Assembly: GCA_014529385.2 (NCBI GenBank)
Contig: CM043962.1
Location: forward strand, 92,886,180-92,950,179
Direction: 5' to 3'
Source: Adiantum capillus-veneris
Lineage: Eukaryota; Streptophyta; Polypodiopsida; Polypodiales; Pteridaceae
Length of the DNA: 64,000 nt
Shown here piece by piece: positions 20,343 to 32,708 of the stretch; within the stretch, counting starts at the first letter, position 1, and each line of letters opens with the position of its first letter. The translations under genes and the position numbers were made by a program. Under the pieces are notes generated by a model. That model had not been told where the DNA came from and did not search any database. It saw only the letters and a program-made list of their open reading frames with translations.

Positions 20343-20616
20343 ATGTAAAGCAGCCTTGTTCTATTGGTTACGTAGGTTGTCTTTTTCGGTGGAGCCTGAG
20401 GTTCAACCCCTGCCCATCCACGGGCAGGGGGAGCTTGGCAGCAGTCCACGAAGTTATCCAGCGCGCATCTCATGGAGCGTATAATCTTTTGGCATCTGGC
20501 GGCCAGCTCAGCTCACGTACCTGCCGCCCAAGTTTGGGCAGCCAGTCTGTAACCGCCCTAAGGTCTGCTTTTCCAAGAACTTGGGGAATAACCCATTGCT
20601 CGAAAAAAAATAAACA
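20343..20616 (+). repeat. possible tRNA-derived SINE
   Basis: The head (about 20,350-20,420) resembles a tRNA-related SINE: CTTGTTCTATTGGTTACG in the A-box position and GAGGTTCAACCCC, which fits the RNA polymerase III B-box consensus GGTTCRANYCY, some 45 bases later. The body runs to an A-rich tail (GAAAAAAAATAAAC, about 20,601-20,614). The A box is weak and no target-site duplication was found. Confidence 0.35.
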
Positions 20617-21314
20617 ATTCCCTTCAAGCTTAGAAAACGTAGAGATGGACAATTTTAAAGGTAATTTGCATTCGTCTGAAGGCTTTTACACAGAAATGAG
20701 AGGAGTCGTTTTGCCTACACTTGAAGTCTCATGAGCTTCGCAAGCACAGTGGCATCAATCTTAATCTAGTTTATCATGATTGGAGTTAGCATATAAAGGT
20801 TTGCATGCTTCTTTAATCGGGTTAAGGCAGTGTAAATAAGTCGGAGGACTTTGGTTTTTTATGGGAATGCTAACATTGTCCACGAAGTTATCCAACGCGC
20901 ATCTCACAGAGCGTATCATCTTTTGGCATCTGGCAGCCAGCTCAGCTCAAGTACCTGCCGCCCAAGTTTGGGCAGCTAGTCTGTAACCGCCCTAAGGTCT
21001 GCTTTTCCAAGAACTTGGGGAATAACCCATTGCTCGAAAAAAAATAAACAATTCCCTTCAAGCTTAGAAAACGTAGAGATGGACAATTTTAAAGGTACTT
21101 TGCCTACGTCTGAAGGCTTTTACACAGAAATGAGAGGAGTCATTTTGCCTACACTTGAAGTCTCATGAGCTTCGCAAGCACAGTGGCATCAATCTTAATC
21201 TAGTTTATCATGATTGGAGTTAGCATATAAAGGTTTGCATGCTTCTTTAATCGGGTTAAGGCAGTGTAAATAAGTCGGAGGACTTTGGTTTTTTATGGGA
21301 ATGCTAACATTGTC
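20447..21314. repeat. 434-bp tandem duplication
   Basis: Two head-to-tail copies, 20,447-20,880 and 20,881-21,314. By eye they differ at about a dozen bases and no indels, so the duplication is fairly young. It includes the distal part of the SINE-like sequence and its A-rich tail, plus about 260 bp of unassigned DNA. The short sequence CAGTCTGTAACCGCCCTAA in the first copy also occurs inverted beside the PPR N-terminal fragment at about 18,465-18,482. Confidence 0.93.
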
Positions 21315-21523
21315 AACCCTTACAAGAGAGAGAGAGCAGGTCGACACCAAAAAAAACAACACTATTATGTGTACTAGTACGGCCGGCCGCCTTTGGCGGC
21401 CTCTCTCTCTCTCCCCCTCTCTCCCTTTTTATCGCGTGCAAAGGGGCTTATTTTCATTTTGGACTTTAGCCTTCAGGTCGCAGACTGCGACACGTGTAAA
21501 GGGCTCCCCCTTCCGCCATATTA

Positions 21524-21672
21524 TGTTAGTAGATTGAGTTGTAAAAAAGCCTTACATATGTAGAGTTAAAAGTTGCCATGCAAACTTCTAAAGAGAAGTA
21601 GAGTGCATCTACATGCTATAGGGAGGTGTTTCCACGGGTAGACGACCATCGACTAGGGCTTGAAACCTAACA
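21524..21672 (-). repeat. Copia-type LTR remnant with polypurine tract
   Basis: The right end reads GAAACCTAACA followed by ATCCCCCCCTCAAG. On the minus strand this is a purine tract, then TGTTAGGTTTC, matching the arrangement at the Copia-2 3' LTR (35,580). The left end is placed at TGTTAGT (21,524) but is uncertain. No coding sequence of the parent element follows on the right. Confidence 0.45.
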
Positions 21673-22199
21673 ATCCCCCCCTCAAGCCCAAACTAGACTT
21701 ACCAGTTTCATGATACTTTAAGTTTTTGGTGTACTCGTCAACCATGAGTTTTAGGTTCTCTCACAACCAAGGGTTTTGGTACACCCATAACCAAGTGCTA
21801 CTGTTAAGCTATCGACAAATGGAGTTTTTGGTTGACTTCCAAACCTTGGGTTTAAGGTGTACCCAACAACCTCATGAGAAGTGGGACAATGGACTGAGAA
21901 CAAATGTTTTTGGGAGGTCTTACCACTTATGTGTGGCAGTGTATATAAACCCATACAATTTTTTTTGTGATGGTAGTAATTGATAGCTTGTAAGCTAAAA
22001 CAAGGCTTTTAGAAGATAATTGTGATTGTCAATAGACAGACAAAACAAATCTATGACACTTAACAGGGAAAAATAGTTTTTGAACTCTGTGTTGATGTAC
22101 CGAAGTGCTCGAAGCAAAACCGTTGAAAAAATCGCCACAAGCTTTCTTTCTAGAAGAGCTTTGATTTTGGAGTCATTCTTTTGCTCTTCTTTGGCATCA
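21673..22199. other. spacer, possible non-coding Copia remnant
   Basis: Contains imperfect repeats of phrases such as CAACCA(T/A)GAG and ACCAAG(G/T)G between 21,720 and 21,880. No coding feature is recognised. Confidence 0.35.
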
Positions 22200-22249
22200 C
22201 TATCCAAAGCCAGGTTATTGACCAATGGATCGATTATCAAGCCCTAAAC

Positions 22250-22590
22250 AAAACACTCCCTCAAAGTGTGTAAGTAGAGGTGCTCTCATTGTTGTTGTTC
22301 CACCTAATCTGATTAAGAAACGCCTTGCCGAGCTAGCTAAATCTACGCTGATCTTTGGTTTCATCTTTTTATATCATCTAATAGATTAGTGCGCACTGCT
22401 ACCAACAAGGTGTGTATTTGGTGGGATCTCAGAAAGCCCCATCCTAAGAAACTTGTAGTGAGCGTAGGGGTTGGGCTGAAGGTTATCATGCTGAATTTTG
22501 GCACCTTCTTTGGGGCGTGCTTCAAGTGCAACAAACTCGAATATTTTGCTAGATTGTGCCAAAAAAACTATAGTAACGTCCCCTAGCCTA
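22250..22590 (+). pseudogene. LINE-1 ORF1 with degenerate zinc knuckle
   Basis: The start shows a DUF4283-like stretch (ALIVVVPPNLIKKRLAEL), characteristic of plant L1 ORF1 proteins that bind element RNA. At 22,520-22,580 the frame reads ACFKCNKLEYFARLCQK: a CCHC zinc knuckle in which the histidine has become tyrosine. A poly(C) run lies farther on at 22,760-22,778. The frame is interrupted. Confidence 0.7.
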
Positions 22591-23124
22591 GTGTCTATCA
22601 AAACAAACAGGCCTACAATAAGACAAATGGATATTGAAGAAGAGACTCCACATAGGGATGCTGAGAAGACCCCAAAAAATGGGCAACAAATATCCGACTT
22701 GGGATCTATAGGGAATCTAGAGAAACCAACCAAAGCCCATCTTAGCAACACTAAGGCCACCCCCCCCCCCCCCCCCCCGCTATCGCTTTGCGTCCTACTG
22801 CCCAAAAAAACCAGTTTCCCCTCTGGTTCAGAAGACTGTGCTATCCCCCACATTCAGAAAGAAAGAGGAAGGATGGCATCAAGTCTCCCACATCTCATGT
22901 AAGCGGTTCAAATTTCAGGTGTGGGCAATGGGGCTTCTAAAGGAGTCCCACAAGATATTCCCAAATCCTCCATCCTCTGTGATAACATCTATGAGGTGCT
23001 TCAAGACGCTAACCCTGAAAACCTCAAGGTTACAAAGGGGAATGGGATTGATCTACTGAAGGAGAGTAACAGGAAAGATGGCATGAAAGTAGATCTAGAG
23101 GTTGAGGAGTATGTACTCCTTTCT

Positions 23125-23760
23125 CAATAATGGAAGAGCTCATAGTACACTCACGGAACGTGAAGGGGCTCAAAACCCCCAAAAAAGAGCTCCCTTTTTT
23201 GGGAAGAAGTCAGAAAATACAAGAGTGTTAACTATTGGGCGATCCAGGAACATCACTTGGATGTTGTTAACAAAAGACGCGAAGCCATGGGGGCCAAGCT
23301 GGTCTTTTATGGTGAAGGTACTTGTGGGTACATTGGTCCTTTGGTGGTGGACAGAGACTTGGAACCAAAAGTGGTGTTGAATCATCCCTCAAGAAGAGCT
23401 TTAGGAGTTAAGACTAAGCGGGCAAATCAAAATATCATCACAATTAACATTTATGGTCGCTATTCAGCTAAGATAGAGCCTAGCTCTTGGGGCAGCTTAA
23501 GGACTTTGACATATGCCGAGACAGCTTCTTGACTGTTGTTGTTGCTCTCATCAAGCCGATTGGCTGCCCCCATGGATAGTATTGAAGGCTGTAACCTCTC
23601 AGAGTATGCCGGATCATCTGTTGTTAAGCATCAAGTTTAAAAAAACAAGCAAGAAGACCATTTCCCCCAAGGCTATAAGAAATTACTCTCATCGAGGCCT
23701 CACCTCTTTAAGGACCCGCTTTTCAAAAGCCTCACCACAAAGCTAAGAGCAAGCTTCATA
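23125..23760 (+). pseudogene. LINE-1 endonuclease
   Basis: The start, in two frames, reads LIVHSRNVKGLK and YWAIQEHHLDVVNKRR, the N-terminal asparagine and glutamate motifs of exonuclease-endonuclease-phosphatase domains. Further pieces are GYIGPLVVDRD and QNIITINIYG. In LINEs this domain nicks the target DNA. The C-terminal part (near 23,600, MPDHLLLSIKF) is eroded and out of frame. Confidence 0.72.
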
Positions 23761-24289
23761 AAGATGCGGGGTCCAAAATCCCTAGGGCCTAGGTTATTTT
23801 CACCAAGAGTATGCAAAAATGAGTTAAAATTGCTGGCCCTAAAAGGAAAAAATACCAGGAGGGACGTCTTGAGCAGCTCACTGAAGAAGTGGAGCTTCCC
23901 ACCACCAAAAAACAAGAAGGGTCTACATCGAAAACTGGTCACAGAAAATGGCTTGAAGCTAAAAGGGACTTAATTGACTTCCAATTGGAGGAGGTTAGAA
24001 AGGCCAAAATCCTTTCTAGAGAAACCTTTTTACAACCGAGGAGGCCAACCATGCACACTTCTTTAGGGCACTCAAAGTCAAAGGAGATAGGGGTCGGGTA
24101 CACTCGCTCACAGATAGCGATGGAAAAGATAATGGCTCAGCTAATGTTCAACCACTTACTCCAGATCATAGGCCAACCTGAGAATTGCTCACAGGAGGTG
24201 GAAGGAGCCGGATCAACTCTCCTTGGGAGTATTAGAAGAATGGTTTCCCTCTCTAAAGCCAACTCTCTAGAGAAGGCGTTCAACGAGGA

Positions 24290-25030
24290 AGAGTGCTCTA
24301 TTGCGTTGTAGGCCTTAGGCAAAGAGCAATCCCCTGGTTGGGATAGATTAACTACTAAATTCTTCAAAAAAAATTGGGATGGTCTTAAGTCCCCAATCAC
24401 ACAAATGGCCAATCAAGCACTGATTGATGGGGTCCTGGACCTGAGCATTAAAAGAGGCAATATCAAGCCTATCCCTAAATAAGTATGTTGTTCCCATCTC
24501 AAGCATTGGTGCCCCATTATGATGATGTCAGTTGTGTATAAAATTATCACCAAATCTATAGCCCTCAAGCTCTCCCCCCTCCTAGACAAAGTCCTCACTC
24601 CTCACCAACATGGATTTATTAAGGGAAAGTCAATCTATGACAACATTCTGGAAGCAATGATCGATATTGAATATGCTTCTTCCACTAAGCAAGAGTGAAT
24701 GCTATTTGTAATTGGATATAAATAAGGCCTATGACAGGATCACATGGTCATTATTGGAGATGTTATGAATTCACTAGGCTTTGGGTCACGGATGTGCCGA
24801 TTGGTTGAAAGATCTATTGAGCAAGGTTGCCCACTTACCCCTCTAATGTCTGTTGTCGGATCCCATCCTCTGGTAACATTACTCAAAGACAGTGCAGCTA
24901 GAGGTGAGATTCAAGGACTCGTTCTTCCTAATAACAATAAAATTTTGGCTAAGCTCTTCACGAAGGACTCCTTGCTCTTTCTCAAAGCAAGTCCGCAAGT
25001 CATCAGGAAGGCTTTACAATAGGTACAAAC
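24290..25030 (+). pseudogene. LINE-1 reverse transcriptase
   Basis: Recognisable RT pieces in several frames: EQSPGWDRLTTKFFKKNWD with GNIKPIPK (24,320-24,480), then SVVYKIITKSIALKLSPLL and HQHGFIKGKSIYDNILEA (24,525-24,660), and DVMNSLGFGSRM with EQGCPLTPLM (24,760-24,850). No intact FADD/YADD box is visible. The domain is certain, the frame is not. Confidence 0.85.
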
Positions 25031-25076
25031 GTTTGCATTGGCATCAAGGTCAAAGTGTAGCATTGAAAAGTCTAGA

Positions 25077-25179
<103 letters not shown>

Positions 25180-26790
25180 TCACTCAAATGACTCATTCGA
25201 TCCATCAACGTGAATAGGGGATATTATAACTAAAGGGAGCATTTTACGGCACGTGGGAGCCCCTTTGGGGGTTGATGTAAACCACAAGCAAAGATTCCTA
25301 TGGGTGATGGAGAAAGTGAAGAACGAGATGCCAAGATGGGAGTTTGTATTGCTTACCTTCTTGAGTTGAATAAAGGTTTTCAATTCCTTCCTACTCCCTT
25401 ATTTAGCCTTTAGTGGGCCGTTGCTTAAGCTTGCCAGATGCAACTGGAAAGAGTCCTTGAAACTAGTCAAGAGGTTCATGTGGAAGAACACAAATGACTC
25501 AACGCCTTGGCAGAGGGATAAATGGGCACCCTCATGACATCCTTGTGGCTATCAAGGACATGGAGAAATATCTTTAGTCTCAAGCTACAGTTTGAGTGCT
25601 AGGCATGTGGGGCAAGGTAGTCTCAGGATTCTTAACCCTATCATTCATGCAAAAGCCCAATGCGCTAAACTTGTGGTTGCGCTCACAAAACAGGACCAAG
25701 CTTGAGCTATTATGGCTAAGGCTATGATAAATAACTCTAAGATATGCTTGAAATGTGATCAGTAGAAAGGGCATGAAGTGCACAACAAGCTGCTTTCCCC
25801 TCCCTGGCCCGCCCTTAAACTTGTGGGTTTGACAGGTGAACTTTCTCAAACATGCAACAATGCAATGGAGTCCTTGGAATGGGGAGATTTGTTTAGGTAT
25901 TTTCATAATTCCATAGCTCATTGGTCCCCTTGGCTCTCCAAGACTGGCAGCATCTTGCTAACTCCTTTTTGGAGTGAAGTTGCTAGTTTTGTTATTAAAC
26001 ACCTTGGTCAACTCTGGGATTACGAGAATTGTGATTGGAAAGGAACTAACCAGTTGGCTCTCCAATATAACCTGAATGGGATAGAAAGGGTATTGACCAA
26101 CAAAGCTTTAGAACAAGATAACAAGTTGTGTTTACCGAACAATGAATCTAAGTTTTAGAGGAAAGCTTGGTAGCAGTGGCCTAAGAACATACACTACTTT
26201 AAACCTTAAACCAAGGAAGGGTATTGTACACTAATGTATTCAAAGGTACAGTTCTCTCTGCTTAATAAGCAGTGGGGCATACACTGGCCAGAGTCAAGGT
26301 GGGAGATAGTTGTGAGGAATATTTGGAGCCCACCATGGCCACATAAGATGGAGGTTTTTGTATGAAAGGTTTTATGGGGAGCCATGCCAATTGGGGTGAA
26401 GGTGTCCACTAGGGGAATTGGCACGGATAGATGTCCACAATGCAAGTTGGCTAGTGAGGACCTCACTCACCTTTTCAAGGAGTGCCCGGTGATTTGTGGC
26501 CTAGCTAGAATGACCTTTTCTTGGGGCAAGAAACAATCGAATTTTTGAGAGCACATTGGAAACAGCTAAATTCACAAAGATAATCCAAGAAAGTAGGGAG
26601 GCAATTATTGGCATCGAGAAACAGATTGACTCAATGAGTGGAACAAGGCCTTAAGTGTTGCTATAACTAACTTTCTAGGATAAATGCATGAGTTCTTCTC
26701 TTACCATGGGGCGGCTCCCCTATCAACCGATGTAATGATTACCCTGGGGAGCTGTCATGGCTCTTGACACGAGCATAACAAGAACTTGTT
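25180..26790 (+). pseudogene. LINE-1 C-terminal region and zinc finger
   Basis: Pieces of the plant LINE region after RT: ILRHVGAPLGVDVNHKQRFL, NSFLLPYLAFSGPLLKL and LKLVKRFMWKN in changing frames, then a zf-RVT zinc finger near 26,415-26,490 (RCPQCKLASEDLTHLFKECP). A longer open stretch at 25,778-26,158 lies between and carries no recognisable motif. Confidence 0.7.
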
Positions 26791-27299
26791 TTTTTTTTTT
26801 GTATTAGTATAATCTACTCACAATTGTGAGTTTTGCCAAAAAAAACATTGTTGTTGTGACAGAAACCCTTCAAATAAATAATACTTCTTTGAGACATTAT
26901 AATTATTGCACTTACCATATCAATGCTTGCAAATCCATAACATTGTAAAGAAAAATATTGGAATTGAAGGGGAATTAAAGACCTAGAGCACGTGGTTTTT
27001 AGAGACATTGGGATAACAAATAAAATTCAATATAATTATTAACATGGCCTCTATGCTTTTTCAATCTACTCTACCAATATATATATATATATATCCTTGA
27101 TAATAGTTGGATCTATTTGAGGGATACAAAATGTTTTGTATGTGAAGATCGCACTATTAAGCAACAAAATATGTGTCATAAGGCATATGACGAGAGAAAT
27201 AAGAAAAACAAGGAGATCTCTCATGAAGAAAAAGTGCCCAACGAAGAGGTGAGTCCCTCAAGAAAATAGGAATGCGTGACCTATGAGGCCGAGTTACAA

Positions 27300-28026
27300 T
27301 TTAAAGTATGCTTTTGGAATTGCAATCGATACCCATGGAATGTGGGGGTTGGCATATATGAACTAATAAGCAAATCCAATGTTGTACTTCTTGTTGAATC
27401 TTGAGAGCATGACACAAAGGATTAATTGGTTGGAGGATTACAATGTACATTCGTTGATGTGGTCAAAGAAAAGCAACTAAGAGGGCAAGGAGGGGTAGCA
27501 TGTATGGTTAAGAAAGGACTGGAAGATTTCGTATCAATTGTGAAAGATGACAAGCACAAACGTCATGTATGGCTAAAAATAATGACACCAAAAAGAGCAC
27601 CCATTTTTGTAGCCGGTTGCTACATTCCTCATTATGATTCCCCCTTTTATGCTTGCATGGATAGAGATCAAATATTTTTTTGATTTAGAAGAGGAAGTTG
27701 CTTATTTTGAAGGCAAATGGGATGTTATTGTCTTTGGGGATATGATGGGGAATGCTCGCACAATAACATTGCAACATGATACTCAACAATTTGGTATGCC
27801 ATACATTTCGAGGGATTTGGAAGAAGTTCACTTGTATGATCATACTTCAATGGATGAGAAAGAGCCGGATCACTATGCAAATTTACTTTTACACATATGC
27901 ACTAGCACAAGTATGCTCATTGCCAATTGTGTATATTTGTGGAGTGGAACCGATGGATTTACATTTAGACTAGATAATGGCAATAGTGTGATTGACTATA
28001 TTCTACTCTCCAAAGCCATCATGTAA
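27300..28026 (+). pseudogene. LINE-2 endonuclease
   Basis: Endonuclease landmarks: GQGGVACMVKKGL and IFVAGCYIPH in the 27,426-27,683 frame; WDVIVFGDMMGNARTI (the GDxNAR motif with an extra codon) and TFRLDNGNSVIDYILLS in the 27,634-28,026 frame. The last is the C-terminal motif before the final histidine. The two frames are joined by a frameshift near 27,650. Confidence 0.82.
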
Positions 28027-28145
28027 TGCATAAAGAGTAATACGCTTGGCCAACGGACCCCGGAATCAAGCCATCGGACCTTATGTATTGTGCTTGCAGG
28101 TGGAGAAGCAACTAAGCATGATAATCTCAGTCAAAGGTTAGAGAA

Positions 28146-28544
28146 GTGATCACTTGTATGGATTTCAAATGGGCACCTATGTATATTGAAATGGTTGAGC
28201 AAAAGCTATGGATGACAAAGCTTCAATATGATGCACCATTGGAAACTAAATGGGAAGCTTTCAAGAAAGTTATTTTTTCTTATGCCGAAGAATGCTTTTC
28301 CATAAAGCATGTCCATGGTATCAACAAAGATAGAACATGCAAAAGGTGGTTTGGTAAAGAATGTCAAGATGCTCGAAAGTCCTTGATAAAGCTTGATGCA
28401 ACTATGGACAAAGATAACTATCAAAGTCATTCACATACATACAAGGCATTGATTCAAAAGAAGAGAAGAAGATGCGAAGTAAAGCATCCTTTTTTAAAGT
28501 CCAAGAAAAGGCATGTGCATGTGGAAGATTTTGGTGACACTTAA
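28146..28544 (+). pseudogene. LINE-2 linker between endonuclease and RT
   Basis: A 132-codon open stretch rich in lysine and glutamate (FKKVIFSYAEECFSIKHVHG, RTCKRWFGKECQDARKSL). This fits the region between endonuclease and RT in this LINE type, by position and character rather than by a defined domain. Confidence 0.55.
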
Positions 28545-28799
28545 GGAACAAGCAAGCTGAGAGTTTTGGTAACTTGAGTATTGTGGATATACACACATTG
28601 TAGGCAGCTCTATATGAGTAACCAAATGCTGAAAAATGCCATTTTATGGTTCACTCCCATGTATGCTCTCTTTTTTTACTATTAAGGATGTGTGTGGTGG
28701 GCTCAAAAAGTTGGCCACTCGCAAAGCGGGAGACCTTCAAGGTATCAAGCTAGAAATGATTTGAATGGACACGAGATTTTACACATGAGTGGATGTGTG

Positions 28800-29811
28800 A
28801 TATGCTCAACCTTGCACTTCAACATGGTATGCCTTGTGATTGGAGTACTAATTGGGTCAAGCCTTTGCATAAAGGAGGGGATGTAAAGAATGTGAATAAC
28901 TACTGGACTATAATGATTGGGTCTCTTATGGCAAAGTTTTTTTAATGTAGAATAGAGATAAAATTGAGTGATTGGACTGAAGAGAATGGAAAGCGTGCAA
29001 AAGGACAAGCGGGCTTTTGTTGATGCCATAGCACCATTGATCATCTTGTCACTCTTCGTGTTCTCATGGAGGAAAGTTGGTTGAAAGGCAAGCAATTGTA
29101 TTGTTGCTTTGTGGACTTTAAGAAAGCCTTTGATATGATTCCACGTAACAACTTGTGGAGAAGGATGGAAGAACTCCAAGTTCCAATTGAGTTTATGCTT
29201 GCTGTTTCTTGAATTCGTGAGAAGGTGATGTTAAATTGTGCACGGGAAGAGGAATTTCAAAAAAAATTGCAAGCAGTATTGGGGTTGTACAAGGATGTTC
29301 GTTTGTCACCAACTCTTTTTGGTTTATGCATCGATCAATTAGAACAAATGGTACTTGAATTTATGCAAGAAGAAGGCATTGAAGAGTTTACAAATTGCAA
29401 TTCAGGAATCATGCTTTTGTTGTATGTGGATGATGTAGTGCTTCTAGCACACACTTTATATGATGGACAAAAGCTTATGGTTGTCCTTCATAACTTTTGC
29501 TTGCATAGTTGGCTAAGTGTGAATGAATCCAAAACAGGGTTATGCTTGTGAAAACCAATCATAAGCAGAAGCCATGCATTGTGTACAACAATGAGACACT
29601 TGAAGTTGTCGAGAGGGCCTTGAGGTTTCGGCCAATAACAAGTGTCATGAATGTGCTATGCGTCGTTTGGAAGCCGAAAAGACAACATACTACACATTTG
29701 AGAACATGTGTAGTGCAGGAAAAATCATGGGATCTTAAGAAGTATCTTTTTGACACATTGGTGACATTGGTTCTTCTTTATGGAGTTGAAGTTTGGGGCG
29801 AGAGCATCTGA
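28800..29811 (+). pseudogene. LINE-2 reverse transcriptase
   Basis: RT palm motif A is seen as KQLYCCFVDFKKAFDMIPR near 29,090-29,150. Motif B is worn (DVRLSPTLFGLCIDQLE). Motif C is intact as LLLYVDDVVLLA at about 29,410-29,450. The thumb-side segment LVLLYGVEVWGES is near 29,780. Motif A and motif C are in different frames. Confidence 0.88.
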
Positions 29812-30670
29812 AACTCTATTTGGAATGAGTTTCAGAATGTCCAAAAGCATTTTCTTACAAACTTTCTCCAAGTTAAGACACAAACACCATATATTCTCCT
29901 ACTTCTTAAGTCGGGATTTCTTCCAATTGAGGTAGGGTTGTGGAGTACATGATAAAGATGTGTCAAAACTCCTCACATTGAATTCCTAAAATTGCATGGG
30001 AAGCAAGCAAAAAAGTTCAAAAGATGCATAAAAGCAAGACCTTGAGCATGGGATGGATGCAAGACTAAAGAAATGGTTTGGGAGATGGGATGCATTACAC
30101 TCGCTACATGATGCCTCAACAAACTCCCAAGTGAGTGAAGCTTTTCTACAGTGCCAATGTATTACAACTTGGGAGAATCCAATGGGTCACGCTTCATACA
30201 TTACAACACCCATATTGCCCCCAACTACAAACCCATGTTCTTTGCTAAAAGAGGAAATTGTATTCACCCTTACATGCTTGATCCTATCCCCTTGTCAATG
30301 ATATACACTATTGCAGCCATTTGGCTTAGCTCCCACTCCCTTCAATGCCAGATAGGGTGTAGGGTGTTGAGGCAATGGAGAAGAGTCAAATTGAGAATTT
30401 TGCATATTATGCTCACTGCAAGTTCAAGATTCTGAGTACCACACACTACTAGAGTGCTCAATTTTTGGTCACATCCGAACTTGCTTCCCTCACATTTTTA
30501 GCCATGACTTAGACCTACACACTTTCCTATCCCAGCCACAATGTGGGCTCTCCATTACGACTCTCATCACCACAATTATGGAGCATCAAGAATCACTCGT
30601 CAACCACACACATACTACATCACATGTAACTTAGGTCCCATAGGTCATATTTGACCTCCAAGGGCGATAA

Positions 30671-31210
<540 letters not shown>

Positions 31211-31367
31211 GACCTTTACACGTATGTGTACGCGTGACCTTTGCACGTATGAAATGCTTGGATACTTTGCGAACCCTTACCTTTTGTTTTTTTCTAAATC
31301 CAATGTGTATGTTTTGCAAAAGTCACAATTTGCATTAGTGATCTTGGATTGGTGGACATTAGGTCAC

Positions 31368-31370
<3 letters not shown>

Positions 31371-31460
<90 letters not shown>
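31371..31460. repeat. (TC)n microsatellite
   Basis: About 90 bp of perfect TC dinucleotide, followed by a short C run. It generates the Ser/Leu-repeat and Arg/Glu-repeat open frames here, which are not genes. Confidence 0.98.
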
Positions 31461-31462
<2 letters not shown>

Positions 31463-31739
31463 CCCTTGCTTACCAAGCTCCAGACCAATGTATAGATTTT
31501 GTCATCTTGGAGTATATAATGGAGATTAACAAAAGCACATCTTTGATTATTGACAATGACCAATCAACCACATCCAACTTAGATAGTAGCTCATCTCTTG
31601 TGCCACCTATGTTGGAAAATGCAATAACACCTAAAATCGTTTGAGTGGAATAGGGACTTGCCAAGAAGATACCTCCAATGCTTACTACATGTAGGGTGAA
31701 AAGAATTGCAACAAACTACCATCAAGCTCATCTTTAATA

Positions 31740-32186
31740 GTGAAGCCAGCCAAGACACCGACCACCATTGTAGGCACTTCTCTGAATCATGTAACAATGG
31801 CACATAGGCACGGTGCTAAGTGTTGTGAACAAATTATTTTCTCCTTGGCTCCAAGTAAACACGTTATTAACTCCTTAAATGAAATACATTCTATTTGTAG
31901 TAGAGTCGAAGATAAGCATGATGCTTCTATGGACACTTTTGTTGACTTGATAGGCTCCATGGAAATTGAAGGTGGTTATTTGTCTAAGGTCCAAGAAGAG
32001 ATAAGTCAAATAAGGAGCAATGCAATGAGAAACCATAACCATCTGCAAGCACAGATAATTCATGTGCAAAAGACACAATACCAAATTTTAAGATGTCTTG
32101 AAGATCTTCATAGTAAAACAATCAAAGATCATGTGAATGTGTTGAACAGCATTGTTCCTCAAATTAGGAGTACTGCAAATAAGTAA
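31740..32186 (+). CDS. unassigned 148-codon open frame
   Basis: I do not recognise this protein. The frame starts MKPAKTPTTIVGTSLNHV, has a middle rich in charged residues (HDASMDTFVDLIGSMEIEG, LSKVQEEISQIRSNA) and ends MVP-like at NSIVPQIRSTANK, so a helical or coiled-coil fold is possible. Coding-like text (NLDSSSSLVPPMLENAI) also occurs in another frame just upstream at about 31,580-31,620. It could be a host gene fragment or an ORF of an unrecognised element. No neighbour supports either. Confidence 0.3.
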   Translation: MKPAKTPTTIVGTSLNHVTMAHRHGAKCCEQIIFSLAPSKHVINSLNEIHSICSRVEDKHDASMDTFVDLIGSMEIEGGYLSKVQEEISQIRSNAMRNHNHLQAQIIHVQKTQYQILRCLEDLHSKTIKDHVNVLNSIVPQIRSTANK

Positions 32187-32270
32187 AATGATATAGAAAA
32201 AAGTTATAGCATAGGTGTAGGTGAGGTAAGAGCAACCACAAACAAATTGAATGCCATGATCAAGAGTAAT

Positions 32271-32541
32271 TTTGAGAAAACAGGTACCTCTTAAGTTGGT
32301 TAACAAAGCTTTTAAGGCACATGTCTTGGATGTAATTTTGAGAAAACAGGTACCTCTTAAGTTGGTTAACGAGTCCAGAGGAAACTAGTGACAAAAGCGT
32401 ATGCCTTCGGTTTCTCGGGGCATAGTCCTGGTCGTGATTCTTGTCCACTTTTATGGCGGTTAAGGGGAGCGGCCGGGCTTGCCCCGCCCGACTCCGAAAA
32501 CAAAACAAATCTTTTAAGGCACATGTCTTGGATGTAATTGA
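32271..32541. repeat. nested direct repeats around a GC-rich segment
   Basis: A stretch containing GAAAACAGGTACCTCTTAAG occurs at about 32,275 and 32,339. A second, starting CTTTTAAGGCACATGTCTTG, occurs at about 32,309 and 32,512. Between the last copies lies about 135 bp of GC-rich sequence (32,370-32,505) unlike its AT-rich surroundings. Confidence 0.85.
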
Positions 32542-32708
32542 GATCTTTCTCATTTTAAAAACTAGTGTGTGGGATTTCATTGTATTGATGTGAATTTAAG
32601 CAATTAAGATACTATGTTTGTTTTTATCTTACTTTTGACATGTATATTTTCATTGTATTGTGCAAATATTCAAGCTTTAAAGAATGACAATTTTTACTTT
32701 GTATAGAC

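Larger units (their letters stand above)
27220..30450 (+). mobile_element. LINE-2: second, distinct LINE pseudogene
   Basis: Plus-strand endonuclease/RT element with sequences unlike LINE-1 and LINE-3. Endonuclease 27,300-28,026; linker 28,146-28,544; reverse transcriptase 28,800-29,811; C-terminal remnants to about 30,450. All frames are broken. No ORF1, poly(A) tail or target-site duplication was found. Confidence 0.85.

Noticed and set aside
20410-20430. tRNA gene at the B-box-like sequence
   Set aside because: No cloverleaf can be drawn with an acceptor stem; SINE-like at best.
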